Below, in pieces: positions 51,256-60,054 of a stretch of 64,000 nucleotides of DNA (the first letter of the stretch is position 1; the number at the start of each line of letters is the position of its first letter). Where the stretch lies: positions 310,001 to 374,000 of the forward strand of contig JIBA01000012.1 of assembly GCA_000620545.1 (NCBI GenBank), read 5' to 3'. The notes under the pieces are model-generated. The model searched no databases. It saw nothing but the letters and a program-made list of their open reading frames with translations, and was not told the origin of the DNA. Source of the DNA: Intrasporangiaceae bacterium URHB0013. GTDB taxonomy: Bacteria > Actinomycetota > Actinomycetes > Actinomycetales > Dermatophilaceae. The translations under genes were made by a program, and so were the position numbers.

Positions 51256-51972
51256 CTATTGACCAGCAGCCCCGACGCGAACGAGGACCCCACCGGTCGC
51301 TGACGCGTCCCGGTTGACGTGCCACACGTGGCCGGCACCGACGATGACCCCGTCCGGCCCCAGCCGTGTCCCCTCGTCGATAGCGACACCGCTCGGCGCC
51401 AGCCCTGCCGCGACCACGGCGACGACCCGTGACACGTTGCCACGCTGGGCCGCGTGCACGTCGACGGCCCCCGGCACCAGGCCGATCCCGTCGACCACGG
51501 CCACGGCGTCGAGACCCTCGTTGCTGTCCTCCGGGCACACCGGCACCCCGTCGAGCCGCCAACCGCCGATCACCGCGTGGGAGCCGGCAATGGCAGCGCC
51601 CGCGGAGAACCCGGCATACGGCATACCCGCGGAGACCAGCGAGCGGATCCGGGGGTAGGCACCCGCGAGCGCCGCGTGGTACTCCGGCGTGGGGCCGCCA
51701 CCGACGAACAGACCGTCGATCCCGTCGAGCGCGCCGTGGTCGAACGGGGTTCCGTCAGCCACCCGCTCGACCACGAGCTCGTGCCCGCCGACGAGACCGA
51801 GCGTGTGGAGGTACCTCTCGTGGTAGTCGAGCGACTCGGCGTCGGTCCCCATGACGACGAGCAGGAGGCGTGGGGTCGCGCCGGCGCGGCGGGCGGCCGC
51901 CTCGACGAACCCGCCGTAGAGCGTGGGGGCGAGGGCGTCGTCCCAGCCACCGCCGACGAGATGGACATCCAT
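51256..51972 (-). CDS. Peptidase S51-like (cyanophycinase/dipeptidase E superfamily) protein
   Basis: A 238-residue cytoplasmic protein with the class I glutamine-amidotransferase-like fold. MDVHLVGGGWDD, FVGGGPTPEYHAAL and the nucleophile elbow PYAGFSAGAAIAGSHAVIGG place a serine where cyanophycinase and aspartyl dipeptidase have theirs. A catalytic His is likely in GAVDVHAAQRG. The substrate is unknown; cyanophycin synthesis genes are not in the window. The ATG at 51972 begins directly with the first strand. It is followed by the quinone reductase gene, probably in one operon. Confidence 0.8.
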   Translation of the reverse strand: MDVHLVGGGWDDALAPTLYGGFVEAAARRAGATPRLLLVVMGTDAESLDYHERYLHTLGLVGGHELVVERVADGTPFDHGALDGIDGLFVGGGPTPEYHAALAGAYPRIRSLVSAGMPYAGFSAGAAIAGSHAVIGGWRLDGVPVCPEDSNEGLDAVAVVDGIGLVPGAVDVHAAQRGNVSRVVAVVAAGLAPSGVAIDEGTRLGPDGVIVGAGHVWHVNRDASATGGVLVRVGAAGQ

Positions 51973-51998
51973 GTGGGCACCCTAGGAGACGCGAGCGC

Positions 51999-52808
51999 TC
52001 ACGGGGACTCGGTGGGGGTCTGCGGGACCCGCCGGCGAGGCCCTACGCCGTTCGGGGGGCTGAGCCGGCGCGCGATGTCGTCGGCCCCCAGCCGGGCCCG
52101 GGCCACCAGCTCTGCCACCTGCTCGGCGCCGGCCTCCGCGGTGCGGAGCGTCAGCGCGATCGCGGCGAGCGGCCGGCCGGCCCGGTCGAGCACGGGCACG
52201 GCCACCGATGACAGGTCGGCCGTCACGGTGCCCTCCTCGCGGGCGTAGCCGTCGGTGCGTGTCCGGGTGAGCAGACTGCGGAGCTCGGCGAGTGACCGCG
52301 GCCCACCACCGCTGCGCTGCACGAAGGAGGCGCGGTCGGGGTAGAGCGCGCGCACCTGCGTCGCGGGGAGCGCCGACAGCATGGCCAGGCCGCTCGCCGT
52401 GAGGTGCGCGGGAAGTCGCACGCCGACGTCGGTGACGAGCATCGGCTGCCCGGGCGCGCGTTCCTCGAGGAGGTAGATGACGTCGCGCCCGTCGAGCGTG
52501 GCGAAGTGGGCGTTGCGTCCGCACTGGTCGACGAGCCGGCGCATCGCGGCACGGGCGACCCGCGCGAGGGGCGCCTGCCGCTGGTAGGCCGACCCCAGCT
52601 CGTAGGCCGCCTGGCCGAGCCCGAAACGCCGCTCCTCCACGTAGTGGGTGACGTAGCCACGCCCGTGCAGCACCTTGAGCAGGTGGTAGACCGAGCTGCG
52701 GGGCAGGCCGAGGTCGCGCGCGATGGACGCGGCGGGCACCGGCTCGGCGTGACGGGAGAGGTGCTCGAGGACGTCGAGGGCGTTGGCGGCGGCCGGGGCG
52801 TTGGACAC
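51999..52808 (-). CDS. IclR-family transcriptional regulator, likely of histidine utilisation
   Basis: A 269-residue protein with an N-terminal winged helix (NALDVLEHLSRHAEPVPAASIARDLGLPRSSVYHLLKVLHGRGYV) and the IclR effector domain (RDVIYLLEERAPGQPMLVTDVGVRLPAHLTASGLAMLSALP, REEGTVTADLSSVAVPVLDRAGRPLAAIALT). It is divergent from hutH with 99 bp between starts, which contain palindromes at 52838-52860. Control of the hut genes, perhaps in response to urocanate, is inferred from position. The GTG start at 52808 has AGGAGGG 7 nt upstream, which fixes it. Confidence 0.88.
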   Translation of the reverse strand: MSNAPAAANALDVLEHLSRHAEPVPAASIARDLGLPRSSVYHLLKVLHGRGYVTHYVEERRFGLGQAAYELGSAYQRQAPLARVARAAMRRLVDQCGRNAHFATLDGRDVIYLLEERAPGQPMLVTDVGVRLPAHLTASGLAMLSALPATQVRALYPDRASFVQRSGGGPRSLAELRSLLTRTRTDGYAREEGTVTADLSSVAVPVLDRAGRPLAAIALTLRTAEAGAEQVAELVARARLGADDIARRLSPPNGVGPRRRVPQTPTESP

Positions 52809-52837
52809 GTGGGGTCCCTCCTGTCCGTGGCGACAAC

Positions 52838-52860
52838 GTCTCACATCCGAGACAATTGTC
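52838..52860. promoter_or_regulatory. Palindromic operator region between the IclR gene and hutH
   Basis: GTCTC (52838-52842) and GAGAC (52849-52853) form an inverted repeat with 6-bp spacing, overlapping the perfect 10-bp palindrome GACAATTGTC (52851-52860). A further GACAAC lies at 52832. The location 30-50 bp from both starts suits an IclR-type autorepressed divergent promoter. Confidence 0.65.
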
Positions 52861-52907
52861 CCCCTTCGCGGGCCGACGCGCCAGTCGTTCAGCGGTTCGA
52901 TGGATCC

Positions 52908-54485
52908 ATGAACGCAGCACCAGCCACAGTCGCCGCCTCCGTCGCGGCCACCGTCACGGTCGGCACCGCTCCGCTCTCCCTCGACGACGTCGTGGCCGTC
53001 GCCCGCCAGGGCGCCCGGGTCGAGCTCGCCGCCGAGGCCGAGGCCGAGATCGTGCGCAGCCGCGAGGTCATCGAGGACCTCGCCCACGACACGGTCGCCC
53101 ACTACGGCGTCTCGACGGGCTTCGGCGCGCTCGCGACCCGCCACATCCCGGTGGCGCTGCGCGCCCAGCTGCAGCGCTCGCTCGTGCGGTCGCACGCCGC
53201 CGGCGCCGGCCCCGAGGTCGAGCGCGAGGTCGTGCGCGCCCTCATGCTGCTGCGGCTGTCGACCCTCGCGACCGGCCGCACCGGCGTCCGGCTCGAGACC
53301 GCCCGGGCGTATGCCGCCCTGCTGAGTGCCGGCATCACCCCGGTCGTGCACGAGTACGGCTCGCTCGGCTGCTCCGGCGACCTCGCCCCGCTGGCCCACT
53401 GCGCTCTCGCCATCATGGGTGAGGGGCCGGTTCGGCTCGCGGACGGCACCCTGACCGATGCGGCAGCTGCGTTGCAGGACAACGGGATCGAGCCTGTCGT
53501 CCTCGCCGAGAAGGAGGGCCTGGCCCTCATCAACGGCACTGACGGCATGCTCGGCATGCTCGTCCTCGCGATCCACGACCTGCGCCACCTGCTCAAGGTC
53601 GCCGACGTCTCCGCCGCGATGAGCGTCGAGGGACTGCTCGGCACCGACGACGTCTTCGCGCCGGACCTCCACGCGCTGCGCCCCCAACCGGGCCAAGGTG
53701 CGTCGGCCGCGAACATCCGTGCTGTCATGGCCGGTTCGCCGATCCGCGAGTCGCACCGCACCGAGGCGTGCACGCGGGTGCAGGACGCCTACTCCCTGCG
53801 CTGCGCACCGCAGGTGCACGGCGGTGCCCGCGACACCATCGAGCACGCCGCGCGCGTGGCGGCCGCCGAGCTCGCCTCCGCCGTCGACAACCCCGTCGTG
53901 ACGCCGGACGGCCGCGTCGAGTCCAACGGCAACTTCCACGGGGCACCCGTGGCCTACGTGCTCGACTTCCTCGCCATCGTGGCGGCCGACGTCGCGTCGA
54001 TGGCCGAGCGCCGCACCGACCGGTTCCTCGACCAGGCCCGCAGCCAGGGTCTGCCGCCGTTCCTCGCCGACGACCCCGGCGTCGACTCGGGCCTCATGAT
54101 CGCGCAGTACACCCAGGCGGCGATGGTCTCGGAGATGAAGCGCCTCGCGGTCCCCGCATCGGTCGACTCCATCCCGAGCTCGGCCATGCAGGAGGACCAC
54201 GTGTCGATGGGCTGGTCCGGGGCCCGCAAGCTGCGGCGCTCGGTCGACGCGCTCGGCCGCGTCCTGGCCATCGAGGTGATGACGGCCGCGCGCGGCATCC
54301 AGCTGCGGGCCCCGCTCGAGCCCGGCCCTGCGGGTGCAGCCGTCATCGCCGCCCTCGGTGCGCGGACCGACGCCGCCCCGGGGCCGGACCGCTTCCTGGC
54401 CCCGGACATCGAGGGCGCCTGCGCGGCCGTGACCGACGGCGACGTCCTCGCCGCGGCCGAGTCCGTCACCGGCCCCCTCCGCTGA
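52908..54485 (+). CDS. hutH: Histidine ammonia-lyase
   Basis: This 525-residue enzyme removes ammonia from L-histidine to give trans-urocanate, the first step of histidine catabolism. Motifs: HYGVSTGFGALATRHIP, the MIO-forming loop EYGSLGCSGDLAPLAHCALA, QDAYSLRCAPQVHGGARDT and SNGNFHGAPVAYVLDFLAI. The MIO tripeptide is Cys155-Ser156-Gly157 instead of the textbook Ala-Ser-Gly; a Cys at this place also occurs in other actinobacterial HutH proteins as I recall. ATG 52908 faces the IclR gene. After the stop, four TCGAGAGGCC-type repeats separate it from hutU. Confidence 0.95.
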   Translation: MNAAPATVAASVAATVTVGTAPLSLDDVVAVARQGARVELAAEAEAEIVRSREVIEDLAHDTVAHYGVSTGFGALATRHIPVALRAQLQRSLVRSHAAGAGPEVEREVVRALMLLRLSTLATGRTGVRLETARAYAALLSAGITPVVHEYGSLGCSGDLAPLAHCALAIMGEGPVRLADGTLTDAAAALQDNGIEPVVLAEKEGLALINGTDGMLGMLVLAIHDLRHLLKVADVSAAMSVEGLLGTDDVFAPDLHALRPQPGQGASAANIRAVMAGSPIRESHRTEACTRVQDAYSLRCAPQVHGGARDTIEHAARVAAAELASAVDNPVVTPDGRVESNGNFHGAPVAYVLDFLAIVAADVASMAERRTDRFLDQARSQGLPPFLADDPGVDSGLMIAQYTQAAMVSEMKRLAVPASVDSIPSSAMQEDHVSMGWSGARKLRRSVDALGRVLAIEVMTAARGIQLRAPLEPGPAGAAVIAALGARTDAAPGPDRFLAPDIEGACAAVTDGDVLAAAESVTGPLR

Positions 54486-54487
54486 CC

Positions 54488-54591
54488 GTCGAAAGGCCAA
54501 ACTTTGCGGCCCCGGCCCGTCGAGAGGCCAAAGCATGCGACACGAACTGGCCTCTCGACGACGACGAGGCCGCAAGAAATGGCCTCTCGAC
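54488..54591. repeat. Second cluster of TCGAGAGGCC inverted repeats, between hutH and hutU
   Basis: Two forward cores (GTCGAAAGGCC at 54488, GTCGAGAGGCC at 54519) are followed by two inverted cores (GGCCTCTCGAC at 54549 and 54581), spaced 30-32 bp. They start 3 bp after the hutH stop codon and match the ten-unit cluster at 2448-2735, down to the CAAA flank. In RNA they could form intercistronic hairpins that separate hutH and hutU expression. Confidence 0.9.
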
Positions 54592-54665
54592 GGTTGGGGA
54601 CGAGGGGCCGGTGAGCCGGGCACACGGCATACCCGAGCACTGTGATGAACGAGAAGGGAACTGAC

Positions 54666-56321
54666 ATGGAAGGTGCACGACCCGTCCGCGCGGCACGCGG
54701 GACGACCCTGACGGCGCAGTCGTGGGCCACGGAGGCCCCGCTGCGGATGCTCATGAACAACCTCGACCCCGAGGTGGCCGAGCGCCCGGACGACCTCGTC
54801 GTCTACGGCGGCACCGGCCGCGCGGCGCGCGACTGGAAGTCCTTCGACGCGATGGTCCGCACGCTCACCACGCTCAAGCAGGACGAGACGATGCTCGTCC
54901 AGTCGGGTCGTCCCGTCGGCGTCATGCAGACGCACGAGTGGGCGCCGCGCGTCCTCATCGCCAACTCCAACCTCGTCGGCGACTGGGCGACCTGGCCGGA
55001 GTTCCGCCGGCTCGAGCACCTCGGGCTGACGATGTACGGCCAGATGACCGCGGGCTCGTGGATCTACATCGGCACGCAGGGCATCGTCCAGGGCACCTAC
55101 GAGACGTTCGCCGCCGTCGCCGAGAAGAAGTTCGGCGGCACCCTCGCCGGCACGCTCACGCTCACCGGCGGCTGCGGCGGCATGGGGGGCGCGCAGCCGC
55201 TCGCCGTCACCCTCAACGACGGCGCGTGCCTCATCGTCGACGTGGACCCGGCCCGGCTCCAGCGGCGCGTCGAGCACCGCTACCTCGACGAGGTCGCGAA
55301 GGACCTCGACGACGCGATCGACAAGGCCCTGGCGGCCAAGCGCGAGCGCCGGGGCTGGTCCGTCGGTGTCGTGGGCAACGCCGCCGAGGTCTTCCCCGAG
55401 CTGCTCCGCCGCGGCGTCGAGATCGACATCGTGACCGACCAGACCTCGGCGCACGACCCGCTCAGCTACCTGCCGGAAGGCGTCGAGCTCGCCGACTGGG
55501 CCGAGTACGCCGAGAAGAAGCCCGAGGACTTCACCGACCGCGCCCGCGCCTCGATGGCCAGGCACGTCAAGGCCATGGTCGAGTTCCAGGACGCCGGGGC
55601 CGAGGTCTTCGACTACGGCAACTCGATCCGCGACGAGGCCCGCCAGGGCGGCTACGACCGCGCCTTCGAGTTCCCCGGCTTCGTGCCGGCCTACATCCGG
55701 CCGCTCTTCTGCGAGGGCAAGGGGCCGTTCCGCTGGGCCGCACTCTCGGGCGACCCCCGTGACATCGCCGCCACCGACAAGGCCGTGCTCGAGCTCTTCC
55801 CCGACAACGACCGCCTCCACAAGTGGATCCGCGGGGCCCAGGAGCGGATCGCCTTCCAAGGCCTGCCTGCCCGGATCTGCTGGCTCGGCCACGGCGAGCG
55901 CGACAAGGCCGGTCTGAAGTTCAACGAGATGGTGCGCACGGGCGAGATCTCGGCGCCGGTCGTCATCGGTCGCGACCACCTCGACAGCGGTTCGGTCGCC
56001 TCGCCCTACCGCGAGACCGAGTCGATGGCCGACGGCTCCGACGCCATCGCCGACTGGCCGCTGCTCAACGCCCTGGTCAACACGAGCTCCGGCGCGAGCT
56101 GGGTCTCCATCCACCACGGTGGCGGCGTGGGCATCGGCCGCAGCCTGCACGCCGGCCAGGTCTCGCTCGCCGACGGCACCGACCTCGCGGCACAGAAGCT
56201 CGCGCGCGTCCTGACCAACGACCCCAGCATGGGCGTCATCCGCCACGTCGACGCCGGCTACGACATCGCCGACCGGGTCGCGCACGAACGTGGTGTCCGC
56301 ATCCCGATGCAGGAGGGCTGA
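54666..56321 (+). CDS. hutU: Urocanate hydratase
   Basis: The 551-residue enzyme hydrates urocanate to imidazolonepropionate using tightly bound NAD+. It shows [49 protein letters not shown], the NAD motif [40 protein letters not shown] and [24 protein letters not shown]. The length equals that of the Bacillus enzyme. ATG 54666 is chosen because AAGGGAA lies 6 nt upstream; in-frame GTG 54642 and ATG 54645 lack a good site. It is separated from hutH by 180 bp containing the repeat cluster. Confidence 0.96.
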   Translation: MEGARPVRAARGTTLTAQSWATEAPLRMLMNNLDPEVAERPDDLVVYGGTGRAARDWKSFDAMVRTLTTLKQDETMLVQSGRPVGVMQTHEWAPRVLIANSNLVGDWATWPEFRRLEHLGLTMYGQMTAGSWIYIGTQGIVQGTYETFAAVAEKKFGGTLAGTLTLTGGCGGMGGAQPLAVTLNDGACLIVDVDPARLQRRVEHRYLDEVAKDLDDAIDKALAAKRERRGWSVGVVGNAAEVFPELLRRGVEIDIVTDQTSAHDPLSYLPEGVELADWAEYAEKKPEDFTDRARASMARHVKAMVEFQDAGAEVFDYGNSIRDEARQGGYDRAFEFPGFVPAYIRPLFCEGKGPFRWAALSGDPRDIAATDKAVLELFPDNDRLHKWIRGAQERIAFQGLPARICWLGHGERDKAGLKFNEMVRTGEISAPVVIGRDHLDSGSVASPYRETESMADGSDAIADWPLLNALVNTSSGASWVSIHHGGGVGIGRSLHAGQVSLADGTDLAAQKLARVLTNDPSMGVIRHVDAGYDIADRVAHERGVRIPMQEG

Positions 56322-56379
56322 GAGCCCGTATGCCGTCCCGCTCGTTCGAGGTGGGGCGCGGCCATCCGTGACCGCCACC

Positions 56380-56434
56380 CACGTCGAGCCCACGTCGAGC
56401 CCACGTCGAGCCCACGTCGAGCCCAGGTCGAGCC
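56380..56434. repeat. Five tandem 11-bp repeats CACGTCGAGCC
   Basis: CACGTCGAGCC occurs four times in direct succession (56380, 56391, 56402, 56413), then CAGGTCGAGCC at 56424. The convergent gap between hutU and the DUF2256-DUF3253 gene holds nothing else. The 11-bp period equals one DNA turn, so a protein could bind every copy on one face. Confidence 0.9.
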
Positions 56435-56461
56435 CGGAGGCGGGAAGGGTCGCGGGTCGGC

Positions 56462-56839
56462 TCACCGAGGGCGGCGCACCCGGATCGTGCCCTTCGCGTG
56501 GTCGGGGTCGATGACCCGCCCGCCCTGGGTGATCTCGGCGCGTCCAGCGGCAACGAGCCGTCGGGCCGCCGAGCGGGCCGGCTCGAGCAGCTTCTCCCAG
56601 CCCGCACCGCCGACGGCTCGAGCCACCTCGGTCGGGTCGACGGAGGCCGAGTCGGCCCCTTCCGCGAGCAACGACTCCAGGGTGTCCTGCAGCTGCAGGT
56701 CGACCTGGGTGAGGCCGTGCTTGCGGCAGTTGTCGGAGCACCACCGCACGGAGTCCCAGTCGCGCTGCCACGCCTTGCGCCACGTGATCGTGCGGCCGCA
56801 TCGAGCGCACGGTTTGGTGGGCAGCGGGGTGCGTGACAT
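56462..56839 (-). CDS. DUF2256-DUF3253 fusion protein
   Basis: The 125-residue protein fuses two small domains. The N-terminal part, [35 protein letters not shown], is the four-Cys zinc-finger-like DUF2256. The C-terminal part, [34 protein letters not shown] ... [31 protein letters not shown], is the winged-helix-like DUF3253. Both are common in actinobacteria with unknown role; a nucleic-acid-related function is plausible. The ATG at 56839 is used. GCACAGTGTGC lies just upstream of it. Confidence 0.85.
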   Translation of the reverse strand: MSRTPLPTKPCARCGRTITWRKAWQRDWDSVRWCSDNCRKHGLTQVDLQLQDTLESLLAEGADSASVDPTEVARAVGGAGWEKLLEPARSAARRLVAAGRAEITQGGRVIDPDHAKGTIRVRRPR

Positions 56840-56873
56840 GAGCACAGTGTGCGCCCTGCGGGCCGCGGGCCCG

Positions 56874-57407
56874 TCAACGGTCCTTGCGGACCTCCTCGTC
56901 GGAGATGTCGGCGACGGTCGCATCGAACAGCCTGATGACGTCGTCGCCGTTCACCGTCAGGCCGATCCCGTGACCGCCGCCACCGAGCGAGATGCGGCGC
57001 CCGACGAGGTGGCTGTCGGCGATGACCGGCAGGCGCGCGGCCGAGCCGAAGGGCGTGATCGTGCCGCGCTCGTAGCCGGTGACGGCCTTGGCCGCGGCGG
57101 CGTCGGGCATCGAGATGCGGTTGGTGCCGAGCAGGGCCCGCACCTTGGCCCACGAGAACGTCCGGTCACCGGGCACGAGGACGAAGACGTGGTCGTCCTC
57201 CGCCCGGCGCACGACGAGGGTCTTGATGAGGTCACGCGGCTCGATGCCGCGGGCGGCGGCCGCCTCCTCGAGACTCGACACCCGCCCGTGCCGGGTCACC
57301 GTGTGCTCGATGCCCGCCGCGAGGACCGCGTCGACCGCGGGCGTGTGGATCGTCGGTTCCGAGCCCGAGTCACTACGCTCGGCGGTGTCATCGAGGTCAG
57401 GATCCAT
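56874..57407 (-). CDS. YbaK/EbsC-family aminoacyl-tRNA deacylase-like protein
   Basis: A 177-residue protein with [44 protein letters not shown], the conserved catalytic-lysine region, then [58 protein letters not shown] and [19 protein letters not shown]. This is the YbaK/ProX editing fold that hydrolyses mischarged tRNAs such as Cys-tRNA(Pro) in trans. The exact tRNA specificity is unknown. It lies on the minus strand inside the hut region and interrupts it. Confidence 0.88.
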   Translation of the reverse strand: MDPDLDDTAERSDSGSEPTIHTPAVDAVLAAGIEHTVTRHGRVSSLEEAAAARGIEPRDLIKTLVVRRAEDDHVFVLVPGDRTFSWAKVRALLGTNRISMPDAAAAKAVTGYERGTITPFGSAARLPVIADSHLVGRRISLGGGGHGIGLTVNGDDVIRLFDATVADISDEEVRKDR

Positions 57408-57469
57408 GGGACAGAGCCTAGTTACGGAGCCGGACGCACGTGCCGGCGTTGCGAGGAGTGGTGATCGAG

Positions 57470-58723
57470 GTGACGACGAGCTTCGACCGGATGTGGGCTG
57501 ATCTCGAGCCCGTCGGTCGCGACCCGAGGACGGGCGGCTACCGCCGCTACGCGTGGACCCGGACCGACCACGACCTGCGGGAGTGGTTCGCCGCCGAGTG
57601 CCTGGCACGCGGCCTGGACCTCGTCGAGGACCGCGCCGGCAACCAGTGGGGCTGGTGGGGCGATCCCGACACGACGCCGGGCGTCGTCATCGGCTCGCAC
57701 CTCGACTCGGTGCCCGACGGGGGCGCGTTCGACGGCCCGCTCGGCGTCGTCACGGCGTTCGCGACCGTCGACGCGCTGCGCGCGGGGGGCGTAGAGCCGG
57801 ACGTGCCGCTCGGTGTCGTCAACTTCGTCGACGAGGAGGGGGCGCGCTTCGGCATCGCCTGCGCGGGCTCGCGCATCATCACCGGTGCCCTCGAAGCCGA
57901 CCGGGCCCGCTCGCTGACGGACGCGGACGGCGTCTCGATGGCGCAGGCGTGGGAGCGCGCCGGCCGCGACCCGGTGACCCTCGGCCGTGACGACGAGGCC
58001 GTGCGTCGCGTCGGCAGGTTCGTCGAGCTGCACGTCGAGCAGGGCAAGGCTCTGGCGCTCGCCCCCGACGGCGGCGAGGACCTCGCCGATCCCGCACGTG
58101 CCGTCGCCATCGGCACCGACATCTGGCCGCACGGCCGCTGGCGCATCGACATCCCGGGTGAGGCCAACCACGCCGGCACGACCCGCATCCCCGACCGTCG
58201 GGACGCGATGATCGGCCTCGCCACCGTCATCCAGAGCGCCCGGTCGTATGCCGTCGCGCTGGGCTCGGTGGCCACCGTCGGCAAGGTCGACGTCATCCCG
58301 GGCGGCGTCAACGCGATCCCGAGCCACGTCACGGCCTGGCTCGACGCACGCGGCCGCACCGAGCACGTCGTGCACGCGACGGTCGATGCCGTGTCGTCGG
58401 AGGCGAGCCGGCTGGGCGCGACCACGACCTCGGAGTCGTGGACGCCGACCACCACCTTCGACGCCGACCTCGTCGGCACGCTGCGTGCGGTCCTGCCCGA
58501 TGCGCCCCTGCTCGGCACCGGCGCGGGGCACGATGCAGGCATCCTCGCGACGCACGGGGTGCCGAGCGCGATGCTGTTCGTCCGCAACCCCACGGGAGTC
58601 TCACACTCCCCGGCGGAGCTCGCGCGGGTGGACGACTGCCACCATGGGGTCACGGCCCTCACCGCCGTCGTGACCGAGCTGTGCACAGGGAAGGACCCCG
58701 AGTCGATGAGCGACGTCCGATGA
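57470..58723 (+). CDS. M20-family amidohydrolase (allantoate amidohydrolase-like) in the hut cluster
   Basis: This 417-residue zinc hydrolase resembles allantoate amidohydrolases and N-carbamoyl-amino-acid hydrolases: GVVIGSHLDSVPDGGAFDGPLGV (metal His and Asp), LGVVNFVDEEGARFG (Glu-Glu), FVELHVEQGKAL, IDIPGEANHAGTTRIPDRRDAM and GAGHDAGIL. It overlaps hutF by ATGA, so they are one operon. HutF yields N-formyl-L-glutamate and no hutG-type deformylase is in the cluster, so I infer that this enzyme removes the formyl group. The start is uncertain: GTG 57440, 57458, 57461 and 57470 are in frame; 57470 best fits the domain start. Confidence 0.85.
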   Translation: MTTSFDRMWADLEPVGRDPRTGGYRRYAWTRTDHDLREWFAAECLARGLDLVEDRAGNQWGWWGDPDTTPGVVIGSHLDSVPDGGAFDGPLGVVTAFATVDALRAGGVEPDVPLGVVNFVDEEGARFGIACAGSRIITGALEADRARSLTDADGVSMAQAWERAGRDPVTLGRDDEAVRRVGRFVELHVEQGKALALAPDGGEDLADPARAVAIGTDIWPHGRWRIDIPGEANHAGTTRIPDRRDAMIGLATVIQSARSYAVALGSVATVGKVDVIPGGVNAIPSHVTAWLDARGRTEHVVHATVDAVSSEASRLGATTTSESWTPTTTFDADLVGTLRAVLPDAPLLGTGAGHDAGILATHGVPSAMLFVRNPTGVSHSPAELARVDDCHHGVTALTAVVTELCTGKDPESMSDVR

Positions 58724-60054
58724 CCGCGTTCTGGTGCGAGAGCGCCTGGCTGACGGGAGGTTTGGCGCGACGGGTCCGTCTTGTGACGCAGGACGGCCTG
58801 CTCAAGGACGTGCTCGTCGACGCCGACCCCGAGCCCGACGACGTCCGCCTCCCCGGGGTGACGCTGCCCGGCATGGCCAACGCGCACAGCCACGCCTTCC
58901 ACCGCGCCCTGCGCGGGCGCGTCAACGGCGGTGGCGGCAACTTCTGGAGCTGGCGCGAGCAGATGTATGCCGCCGCGGAGCAGCTCAACCCGGACACGTA
59001 CTTCGCGCTCGCGCGGGCTGCCTTCGCCGAGATGGTGCAGGCCGGCATCACGGTCGTGGGCGAGTTCCACTACGTCCACCACCGTCCGGGCGGCCACCCC
59101 TACGGTGACCCGAACGCCATGGGTCTCGCGGTGCGCCAGGCGGCGGACGAGGCCGGCATCCGGCTGACGCTGCTCGACACGTGCTACCTCGAGGGCGGCC
59201 TCAACGGCGGTGGTCACGTCGACCTGCACCCCGGCCAGCGCCGCTTCAGCGACGGCACCGTCGAGGCCTGGGCCGAGCGCATGTCGGCGCGGCGCCTCGA
59301 GACCGACCGGGTGCGTCTCGGCGCGGCGATCCACTCCGTCCGCGCGGTCAGGCGCGCCGACCTGCCGCGCGTGGTCGAGGCGGCAGGTGACCTGCCGCTG
59401 CACGTGCACCTGTCGGAGCAGCACGGCGAGAACCTCGCCTGCCAGATGTTCTACGGGGCCAGCCCGACCCAGCTGCTCGACGAGGCCGGCGCCCTCGGCG
59501 CCCACTCGACGGCCGTGCACGCCACGCACCTCGAGGACCGCGACATCGACCTCCTCGGCGGCACGGGCACGGGCGCGTGCTTCTGCCCGACGACCGAGCG
59601 CGACCTCGCTGACGGCATCGGTCCGGCCCGGGCCCTCCACGACGCCGGCAGCCCGCTCTCGCTCGGCTCCGACCAGCACGTCGTCATCGACCCGTTCGAG
59701 GAGCTGCGTGGTCTCGAGATGCACGAGCGGCTCGTCACCAACGAGCGCGACCGCTTCTCGGCCAACGACCTGCTCCTCGCGGCCTCCTTCAACGGCTACC
59801 GGTCGCTCGGCTGGACTGACGGAGGCCACCTGAGCAAGGGCGCGCTCGCCGACTTCGTCACGGTGCGCACCGACACGGTCAACACGGCGGGAGCCGCGCA
59901 CGACCAGATCCTCTACGCGTGCGTCGCGTCCGACGTGTCGACCGTCGTCGTCGGCGGCGACGTCGTCGTCAGCGACGGGCACCACCGGATGGGCGACGTC
60001 GGGCGGATGCTCGTCAGCGCCATCGAGCGCGTCGCGGGAGGGGTCCCGGCGTGA
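58720..60054 (+). CDS. hutF: Formimidoylglutamate deiminase
   Basis: A 444-residue amidohydrolase that converts N-formimidoyl-L-glutamate to N-formyl-L-glutamate and ammonia. It shows the metal motif [17 protein letters not shown], then [56 protein letters not shown] and [16 protein letters not shown], the signature of HutF rather than atrazine-type relatives. It starts at ATG 58720 inside the M20 stop (ATGA) and overlaps hutI by GTGA, so the three genes are translationally coupled. Confidence 0.93.
   Translation: MTAFWCESAWLTGGLARRVRLVTQDGLLKDVLVDADPEPDDVRLPGVTLPGMANAHSHAFHRALRGRVNGGGGNFWSWREQMYAAAEQLNPDTYFALARAAFAEMVQAGITVVGEFHYVHHRPGGHPYGDPNAMGLAVRQAADEAGIRLTLLDTCYLEGGLNGGGHVDLHPGQRRFSDGTVEAWAERMSARRLETDRVRLGAAIHSVRAVRRADLPRVVEAAGDLPLHVHLSEQHGENLACQMFYGASPTQLLDEAGALGAHSTAVHATHLEDRDIDLLGGTGTGACFCPTTERDLADGIGPARALHDAGSPLSLGSDQHVVIDPFEELRGLEMHERLVTNERDRFSANDLLLAASFNGYRSLGWTDGGHLSKGALADFVTVRTDTVNTAGAAHDQILYACVASDVSTVVVGGDVVVSDGHHRMGDVGRMLVSAIERVAGGVPA

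Noticed and set aside
51999-56810. A 1603-codon open frame antisense to hutH and hutU
   Set aside because: High GC leaves antisense frames open. Only its last 269 codons (the IclR regulator) have recognisable sequence; the rest is low-complexity Arg/Val/Gly and is the shadow of two certain genes.
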